The translations under genes were made by a program, and so were the position numbers. DNA of 64,000 nt from Lysobacter solisilvae (lineage in GTDB: Bacteria > Pseudomonadota > Gammaproteobacteria > Xanthomonadales > Xanthomonadaceae): the NCBI RefSeq assembly GCF_016613535.2, contig NZ_CP071518.1:1674001-1738000 (forward strand). Reading direction: 5' to 3'. Below, in pieces: positions 58,469 through 64,000 of this stretch. The first letter of the stretch is position 1. Each line of letters starts with the position of its first letter. The notes beneath the pieces were generated by a model, which was not told the origin of the DNA, ran no database searches, and saw only the letters and a program-made list of their open reading frames with translations.

Positions 58469-58500
58469 CCAACAGATTCCGGGGGCAGGGTTAGGGAGGT

Positions 58501-58533
58501 CCGTACGGAATGACGCACGGAACTCCGTACAAT
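58501..58533. promoter_or_regulatory. Palindromic sequence in the pepA/lptF divergent region
   Basis: CCGTACGG palindrome at 58501-58508, then ACGGA-AC-TCCGT and a TACAAT hexamer at 58528-58533 that could be the lptF -10 box. No convincing -35 box was found. Confidence 0.3.
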
Positions 58534-58598
58534 CATCCGGCTCCGGGCGCTGGCACTTCCGCGGCCGGACCAAACTCCAAGTCTAGCAAAGCCCCCCG

Positions 58599-59684
58599 AT
58601 GCCCAAGCTTGATCGGTACCTGTTCGGCGAATTTCTCCAGGCCACCATCGCCGCGGGCGTGGTCCTGATGATCGTGGCCTTCGGTGGGGTCTTCACCAAG
58701 GTCCTGGGCGACATGGCATCGGGCCGGGTCCCGGTGGGCATGCTGGTGCCCCAGCTGGGCCTGGTGATGCTCAACTGGCTGCCCCTGATCCTCCCCCTGG
58801 CGCTGATGATCGGGCTGATGCTCGCCATGGGGCGCCTGTACCGGGATTCGGAAATGCCGGTCATCGCGGCCGTGGGCGTGGGCCCGCGCCGCCTGCTCAA
58901 GCCCCTGATGCTGCTGGTCCTGCCCCTGGTGGCGGTCGTCGCCGCCTGCTCGCTGTGGCTGGGGCCGCTGGCCGAGCGGGTCTCCAAGGAGATGGTGAAT
59001 TCGGCCAGCCGCAACCTGATCGTGGCCGGGCTGCAGCCGGGCGCCTTCACCGAGATCCCCGGCGGCGGCGGCGTGATCTTCGTCGGCAACATGTCGCCCG
59101 ACGGCAGCAAGTTCAGCCGGATCTTCGTTTACCGGCAGAAGAAGGACCGCCTGGACGTCACCACCTCCAACGACGGCGAGGTCTCGGTGGACGCCAAGGG
59201 CGAGCGCTACCTCACCCTCAACAACGGATTCGAGGTCGAAGGCCCGCTCGACGGCGGCCTGGCCTACCGCCTGATGAGCTACAAGCGCAACGAGATCGCC
59301 ATGCCGGCGGGCGGGCGCAAGTACGACCCCAACGACCCGGAGATGCTCTCCACCCTGCGCCTGATCGGGGACAAGCGCATCGACGCCAACGCGCAGCTGC
59401 ACCGCCGCATCGCACCGCCGCTGCTCACGCTCGCCTTCGCACTGATGGCCATCCCGCTGGCGCGCAGCACGCCCCGGCAGGCGCGCTACGGGCGTGTCAT
59501 GACCGGCTTCCTGGGCTACATGATCGGCATGAACCTGATGCTGCTGGGCACCAAGTGGCTCGAGCAGGGCAAGATCGCCGCTCCGCTCGGCCTGTGGTGG
59601 CTGGTGCTGCCGCTGCTGGCCGTGGCGCTGTGGCTGTATTTCACCGACGGCCGCATGCGCCGTCCGCGCGCGGCGCGCGCCTGA
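58599..59684 (+). CDS. lptF: LPS export permease LptF
   Basis: 361 residues. Six-TM layout with three N-terminal TMs, a periplasmic beta-jellyroll-like domain (about 130-260) and three C-terminal TMs. The start DRYLFGEFLQATIAAGVVLMIVAF and GRLYRDSEMPVIAAVGVGPRRLL are typical. With LptG and LptB it extracts LPS from the inner membrane. lptG starts 10 bp after its stop. The intact pair would handle the O-antigen LPS made upstream in this window. Confidence 0.93.
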   Translation: MPKLDRYLFGEFLQATIAAGVVLMIVAFGGVFTKVLGDMASGRVPVGMLVPQLGLVMLNWLPLILPLALMIGLMLAMGRLYRDSEMPVIAAVGVGPRRLLKPLMLLVLPLVAVVAACSLWLGPLAERVSKEMVNSASRNLIVAGLQPGAFTEIPGGGGVIFVGNMSPDGSKFSRIFVYRQKKDRLDVTTSNDGEVSVDAKGERYLTLNNGFEVEGPLDGGLAYRLMSYKRNEIAMPAGGRKYDPNDPEMLSTLRLIGDKRIDANAQLHRRIAPPLLTLAFALMAIPLARSTPRQARYGRVMTGFLGYMIGMNLMLLGTKWLEQGKIAAPLGLWWLVLPLLAVALWLYFTDGRMRRPRAARA

Positions 59685-59694
59685 GGCACGACGG

Positions 59695-60795
59695 ATGAGA
59701 CCTTTCCCCAAGATCCACGATCTCTACGTCGGTCGCATCGTCTTCGGCACCGTCGTGCTGACCTGGGCGGTGCTGCTGGGCCTGGACCTGATGCTGAGCT
59801 TCATCGAGGAGTTCAGCGACGTCGGCAAGGGCACCTACGGCACCGTGCAGGCGATGTCCTACATGGCCTTCACGCTGCCGCGGCGCGCCTATGAGCTGTT
59901 TCCGTACGCCGCGGTGGTCGGCGCCCTGATGGCGCTGGGCCAGCTGGCTGCGTCGTCCGAACTCACCGCGCTGCGTGCCGTCGGCCTGTCGCGCCGGCGC
60001 CTGAGCATCGCCGTGGCGGGGTCGCTGGCGGTGCTGACCCTGCTCATGGTCGTCAGCGGCGAAACCGCCGGCCCCTAGGGCGAGCGCCGCGCCAACGCGC
60101 TCAAGGCCAGTTCCAAGAGCCGCGACATGATCGTCGCCCAGTACTCGGGCCTGTGGGCCCGCGAAGGCGACATCATCCTCAACGCCAATGGCGGCGAGGA
60201 GCGCGACAACGGCACCGACCGCTGGCTCGAGCTGCGCGATGTGCGCCTCTATGAATTCCAGGAGGACGGCCGGCTGAAGTCGATGGCCGTGGTGAAGCGC
60301 GCCGAGCACCGGCCCGGCGGCTGGCTGCTGCGCGACGTCACGCGCACGAATTTCTCGGCCCGTTCGGTGACCCAGACCAAGATCCCCGAGGAGCGCTGGG
60401 CCTCCAAGCTCGACGCCGTCGCCCTGACCGCCGGCACCGACAAGCCCCGCTACCTGGCCGGCCGCGAGCTGAGCAGCGCCATCGACTACCGCAAGCGCAA
60501 CGACCTGGATGCCAGCGAGTTCGAGGTCATCTACTGGGGCCGCTGGTTCTACCCGCTCAACGTGCTGGCCTTGTGCCTGGCCGCGGTCCCGTTTGCCTTC
60601 GGCACGCTGCGCAGCGGCGGCGCGGGCAAGCGCCTGTTCATTGGCATCGTCTTTTCGCTGGGTTTCTGGCTGCTGCAGCAGCAGAGCGTGCGGCTGGCGC
60701 AGGTCTACCACTTCGATTACCGCGTGGCCTATCTGCTGCCGACCATCGTCATGCTCGGCGTATCGGCCATGCTGTTCCGGCGGCGCTCGGGCTGA
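59695..60795 (+). pseudogene. lptG: LPS export permease LptG with an in-frame amber codon
   Basis: The frame is open from 59695 to 60795 (366 codons) except for TAG at 60076-60078, codon 128. Both halves are clearly LptG: N-terminal TMs and GQLAASSELTALRAVGLSRRRL before the stop, then RDMIVAQYSGLWAREGD and C-terminal TMs after it. The stop sits in CCCCTAGGGC; TGG or TAC would restore the frame. lptG is essential in most Gram-negatives with LPS, so a true null is unlikely, making a sequencing error plausible. Confidence 0.88.
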
Positions 60796-60806
60796 CCGCC
60801 CGCCGG

Positions 60807-60842
60807 GCGATACCCGTCAGCTCGCCACGCGACGGGTATCGC
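60807..60842. terminator. Hairpin between convergent genes
   Basis: Perfect 12-bp stem GCGATACCCGTC/GACGGGTATCGC with a 12-base loop, 12 bp past the lptG stop and 13 bp before the convergent gene's stop. No U-run, so it may be a bidirectional or Rho-assisted terminator. Confidence 0.55.
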
Positions 60843-60854
60843 GGGATCACGGGA

Positions 60855-61259
60855 CTACGCGTTGGCCGGCGGCTTGATCTTGACGTCGGGATCGCACTGG
60901 ATCGTGCAGTTGCCGTTGACGGTGTCGGTGACCAGGATGCTGTACTCCGCGTCTTCGACCTGCACGTTGGCATCGACGATCGTGCCGGACCGGTTGCCGC
61001 CGTTCCAGCTGAGCTGGTTCTGCGTGTCGTTGCTGAAGGTGCAGCTGGTGATCTGGTAGCGCTGGTCCGCAATCAGCTGGAGCGGCGCGGTGTCCCGACC
61101 CTCGCCCGCGGTGGAAATCAGTCCGCCGACACTGTCATCGCCGCCGGTATAGCAATAGCTGTAAGGCTGGCCATTGGACGCGTTGACGTTGTGCCAGCCC
61201 GGATCGCCGGACGAGAAATTGCGCACGTCGAGATTGATGTTGGGGGTGTTGTTGGGCAT
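60855..61259 (-). CDS. Small Asn/Gly-rich protein of unknown function
   Basis: 134 residues, predicted beta-rich and soluble, with no signal peptide. Cysteines at about 36, 73, 118 and 122 could form a metal or disulfide site. AAAGGAA lies 8 bp before the ATG, so it is likely translated. Not recognised. It follows the TIR-TPR gene by about 87 bp on the same strand, probably as the second gene of one unit. Confidence 0.6.
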   Translation of the reverse strand: MPNNTPNINLDVRNFSSGDPGWHNVNASNGQPYSYCYTGGDDSVGGLISTAGEGRDTAPLQLIADQRYQITSCTFSNDTQNQLSWNGGNRSGTIVDANVQVEDAEYSILVTDTVNGNCTIQCDPDVKIKPPANA

Positions 61260-61346
61260 GGTCGTGTTCCTTTCGAGGGCAGGCCCTGCGGGGCCGGGGG
61301 GAGGCGGGCGCTAGGCCCGTCGTGCACGTCCGATGCGGGCTGCCGT

Positions 61347-63431
61347 TCATTGCGCGGCGACGCGCGCCGCCGGTGGAAACGGTTGCATCGGGATGTAGCC
61401 GGCGGCGTCGAGGCGTTGCCGGTGTGGCGTGGCCTCGACGTCCTCGCCCAGGTGATGCAGGACGCGCACCAGCGGATCGAGCCGGCTGAAGGGAACCCCG
61501 GTGGCGGCATCGTCTTCAAGCAGTTTCCTGGCGCGGGTCCACCTGGCCGCGGCGTCGGCGCCCTGGCGCTGCTGCTGCGCCACCTCGCCCTCCAGCAGCC
61601 AGGTCCGGGCCAGCCACAGGCGCAGCGCTTCGTTGTGCCCGGCCCGCCATGCCGGGTCGATCAGCGTGCGCGCGGCGGCCAAGTGCCTGCCGGCCGAGGC
61701 GGCGTCGCCCTGGGCCAGCGCAAGCTGGGCCTGCAGGTTGCGCGCGCGCACCAGCCAGCTGAGCACGCGTTCGTTCCTGGGTTCGGCACGGTGCGCGCGG
61801 GTGAGGATCGCGGTGGCTTCCGTCGCGAGTGTTCCGGCCGCCGGTGCATCCGCCGTCATCGCCAGCTGCGCTTGCCACCAGCGGCAGATCGCGGGTGACA
61901 CCTGCCAGCCGTTGTTGGCCGGATCCTGCCGTGCCAGGGCAAACGCCAGCGGCGTCGCGGTTGCGATGCTGGCGCGCGCCTGGTCCAGGCGACCGCGCTG
62001 GGCCTGCACATCCGTGAGCAGGATCAGCGCATCGATCCGCACTTCCTTCCACTCGGCATTGGCCGGATCCTCGGCGGCGTTGCGGCTCATGCCGGCCACC
62101 TGCTGCGCATAGAAGCCCTCCGCGTCCGCGAGCTTTCCCTGTCTTGCCGACATCAGGCCCAGCCACGCCGCGGTATTGGCGTCCTCGTAGCGCAGCTTCA
62201 GGTCGCGCGGGCGCTGCCGCAGCCATTTGCGGTACAGCTCGCGCTTGGCGCGCATCTCGCGTTCGGCGTCCGCGAACCGGCCCAGGCGCTCGTCGAGCAC
62301 GGCCAGGTTGTGGTGGCCATAGGCCACTTCGCGTTGCCAGTCGAAGTTGTCCGGATCCATCGCCGCCAGCTTCAGCGCGCTGTCCTTGTACTTGCGGAAC
62401 CAGACGCCGGTGTCGTCGTGGCGGCCCTGCTCCAGGGCCACGAAGCCGATCCAGTATTCGGCCTGCGCCAGGTCGAACAGGCGCTGCCCGTTGTCCGGCG
62501 CGCGCTGGTACAGCGCGGTGCTGCGTGCGTGCGCCTCGCGGAAGGCGGACATGGCGGCGTCGTGGTTGCCTTCTCCCAGCCGCACTTCGCCGATGCCGGT
62601 GAGCGAACGGGCCTGCTCTTCCAGCGCGCGGTCGCTGAGGTCGCGGGGATCGAGCGTGGCGAAGTAGCCGGTGGCCTTGTCATCGACCGAACGCATGAGG
62701 TCGAGCCGGCCCACGGTCGTCAACTTCTCGCGCAGGTCGCCCAGCATGAAACCCAGGATGTCCTCGGCCTGCGCCTGCCGGCGCTGGGCGTCGTTGCGCG
62801 CGACCCAGGCCGTGGCGGCCAGGGCCAGGGCCATGGCCATGCCCGCCAGGGACGCGGCGGCGACCATCGACCACTTGCGCTGCCGCCGTTGCGCCTCGCG
62901 ACGGGCAAGGCTGTCGTAGCCGATGCCGAGCAGGCCGGCGACGAGCTTGAGGAAGGCGCGTTCGCGGCCGTCGCCCTCGCGGCGGGCATCGGCGGCCAGC
63001 GGTTCGACCGGACGACCATCGCTGCCGGGCGCCAGCGCCGCGGGCGGGAAGCACTGCTGCGCGGGGTCGGCGCTGCCGGGTTCACCGGCCACGACGAAGC
63101 ACAGCACGCGATCGTCGCGGCCGCCGGCGCGGAAGGCTTCGACCTCCGCGTTGACCCAGCGCGATTGCGCCGCCGAGGGCGAACACACGACGATCAGCGC
63201 CGCCGAATCGTCCAGCGCGCCGCGGATGCTGCTGCCCAGGTCGCCGGAGCTGGGCAGCTCGTCGCGATCGCGGAAGAAGGTGCCCAGCCGGGCCGTGATC
63301 TGGCCGTGCGCGCCTTGCGTGCCCACCAGCCGCGATGGCACGCGATAGGTTTCCAGCCGGCGCAGCAGCCAGCGCGCCCATTCGGCATCGGCGTGGCTGT
63401 AGCTGAGGAAGGCGCGGAAACGCGTGGGCAT
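61347..63431 (-). CDS. TIR domain protein with TM segment and TPR-like C-terminal region
   Basis: 694 residues. Residues 1-150 are a TIR domain (FRAFLSYSHADAEWARWLLRRLE; FFRDRDELPSSGDLG; VVCSPSAAQSRWVNAEVEAF), in which E96 of WVNAE is the candidate NADase glutamate. One TM helix is at about 187-212. Residues about 230-690 are helical tetratricopeptide-like repeats. TIR domains in bacteria hydrolyse NAD or make signalling nucleotides, often in defence or host interaction. GGAG precedes the ATG. No dedicated sensor or nuclease is encoded next to it; the roles of the two neighbouring small proteins are unknown. Confidence 0.82.
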   Translation of the reverse strand: MPTRFRAFLSYSHADAEWARWLLRRLETYRVPSRLVGTQGAHGQITARLGTFFRDRDELPSSGDLGSSIRGALDDSAALIVVCSPSAAQSRWVNAEVEAFRAGGRDDRVLCFVVAGEPGSADPAQQCFPPAALAPGSDGRPVEPLAADARREGDGRERAFLKLVAGLLGIGYDSLARREAQRRQRKWSMVAAASLAGMAMALALAATAWVARNDAQRRQAQAEDILGFMLGDLREKLTTVGRLDLMRSVDDKATGYFATLDPRDLSDRALEEQARSLTGIGEVRLGEGNHDAAMSAFREAHARSTALYQRAPDNGQRLFDLAQAEYWIGFVALEQGRHDDTGVWFRKYKDSALKLAAMDPDNFDWQREVAYGHHNLAVLDERLGRFADAEREMRAKRELYRKWLRQRPRDLKLRYEDANTAAWLGLMSARQGKLADAEGFYAQQVAGMSRNAAEDPANAEWKEVRIDALILLTDVQAQRGRLDQARASIATATPLAFALARQDPANNGWQVSPAICRWWQAQLAMTADAPAAGTLATEATAILTRAHRAEPRNERVLSWLVRARNLQAQLALAQGDAASAGRHLAAARTLIDPAWRAGHNEALRLWLARTWLLEGEVAQQQRQGADAAARWTRARKLLEDDAATGVPFSRLDPLVRVLHHLGEDVEATPHRQRLDAAGYIPMQPFPPAARVAAQ

Positions 63432-63540
63432 GTGAGCTCCGGTCCATCCGGAACAACGCCCGCGGGTCCGGGGGGCGGTCAGGCGAAGGCCACACCCGGA
63501 TGGGGGTCGGAGCGATTCGTCCGTGCAGAACGGCCGAGCC

Positions 63541-63610
63541 GGTCGATCAGGGCCGGTCTATCAAAGCCGGTCGATCAAGGCCGATCGATCAAGGCCGACC
63601 GATCAAGGCC
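63541..63610. repeat. Five tandem 14-bp repeats upstream of the TIR gene
   Basis: Units GGTCGATCAGGGCC, GGTCTATCAAAGCC, GGTCGATCAAGGCC, GATCGATCAAGGCC and GACCGATCAAGGCC, contiguous. A sixth related copy (GATCGGTCAAAGCC) at about 63623-63636 overlaps the stop region of the upstream gene. They lie between that gene and the TIR gene start. Confidence 0.85.
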
Positions 63611-63629
63611 GTCGTCCACAGCGGATCGG

Positions 63630-64000
63630 TCAAAGCCGCGAATGTTCCAGCGGCCGCTCGCGGTGCATGAGCGTCCATTCGGCGTGTTCGGCCAGCGCCG
63701 CCTCGCCGAGGGTGCGCAGGACCTGCTGCTGCTCGCCCACCCCCCGACTGCTGTTGAGCCGGCGCCGGGCCGCGCCGAAGATGCGCAGCATGTAGCGGTA
63801 CTGCTTGATCAGTTCCTTGTCCGCCTTCTTGTAGGCATAGGCCTCGTGCACCGCCGCCGCCACCGACACGATGCCCATGGTCGACACCAGGATGTGCTGC
63901 AGGTGCGGGTCGAACCAGCGCGAGAAGAACGCCAGCACGGCGCTGAGGCCCACGCCGATCCACAGGCACCACAGGCCGGCGAGCTCCGCCCGGCGATGCA
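63630..64000 (-). CDS. C-terminal end of a two-TM protein (5' end outside window)
   Basis: About 123 codons visible; the frame remains open to the window edge, so the GTG near 63953 is probably internal. Sequence has two TM segments (LAGLWCLWIGVGLSAVLAFF and LVSTMGIVSVAAAVH) then a helical, charged tail ending ALAEHAEWTLMHRERPLE. This pattern is reminiscent of SLATT-type 2-TM effector proteins, but I cannot confirm the family without a search. Next to the TIR gene, it may belong to the same unit; about 198 bp with the 14-bp repeats separate them. Confidence 0.55.
   Translation of the reverse strand, partial: HRRAELAGLWCLWIGVGLSAVLAFFSRWFDPHLQHILVSTMGIVSVAAAVHEAYAYKKADKELIKQYRYMLRIFGAARRRLNSSRGVGEQQQVLRTLGEAALAEHAEWTLMHRERPLEHSRL

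Overview
The window is a contiguous piece of a very GC-rich (about 70%) gammaproteobacterial chromosome, most likely Xanthomonadaceae/Lysobacteraceae (Lysobacter- or Luteimonas-like). The placement rests on gene order. An ABC-transporter O-antigen locus lies between metB and etfA, the position known for the Xanthomonas LPS locus. A xanB-type bifunctional enzyme, lpsI/lpsJ-type CoA-transferase genes, a Xanthomonas-style H-NS protein and many short hairpin intergenic repeats also fit.

Layout. 1-2521: the 3' part of cystathionine beta-synthase, then metB. 2562-20994: the O-antigen locus. It holds wzm, wzt, a sulfotransferase-like/coiled-coil protein with tandem repeats, a 1748-residue multi-domain glycosyltransferase-methyltransferase, two zinc-ribbon methyltransferases, a lipoprotein, a double GT2 protein, a DUF2142-like membrane protein and, on the other strand, a polyprenyl-phosphate-type GT2. 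21026-25370: etfA/etfB, a methyltransferase and xanB (GDP-mannose supply). 25371-29385: a repeat-rich accessory stretch with an ATP-grasp protein, a small unknown protein, a 43-bp palindromic tandem array and a lower-GC lipoprotein. 29386-37596: a second glycan cassette. On the minus strand it has GT2, a GNAT-(R)-enoyl-CoA-hydratase fusion, a small 4-TM flippase-like protein, a methyltransferase and a WecE-like aminotransferase, overlapping by 4 bp at three of the four junctions. On the plus strand it has a GT-C-like membrane protein and 3-oxoacid CoA-transferase subunits. 37768-40522: a secreted M12-type metalloprotease gene (frameshifted) and six tandem terminator-like hairpins. 40523-60795: mostly housekeeping genes (ETF-ubiquinone oxidoreductase, AlkB-like, an Mla-like lipid ABC operon, a ThrE-like exporter, H-NS, proS, pssA, holD-rimI, valS, a Gdt1-like protein, holC, pepA, lptF/lptG). 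60855-64000: a TIR-TM-TPR protein with a small unknown downstream protein and the C-terminal end of a 2-TM protein.

How the genes fit together. The first locus looks like Wzm/Wzt-dependent O-antigen synthesis. The sulfotransferase-coiled-coil protein is a candidate chain-terminating cap and ruler, by analogy with WbdD. The second cassette is the strongest candidate for an undescribed system. A WecE-type amino sugar could be N-acylated with an (R)-3-hydroxyacyl group by the GNAT-hydratase fusion, methylated, loaded on a lipid carrier by the GT2, flipped by the small membrane protein and transferred by the divergent GT-C protein. The adjacent CoA-transferase could supply the acyl-CoA precursor. 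These roles are inferred from domains and gene order.

Four genes are broken by a single-base change: the GT-C gene near its 3' end, the metalloprotease, the Gdt1-like gene and lptG. All four changes fall in CCTGG-like sequence, so assembly error is a serious possibility. No tRNA, rRNA or CRISPR array was recognised.
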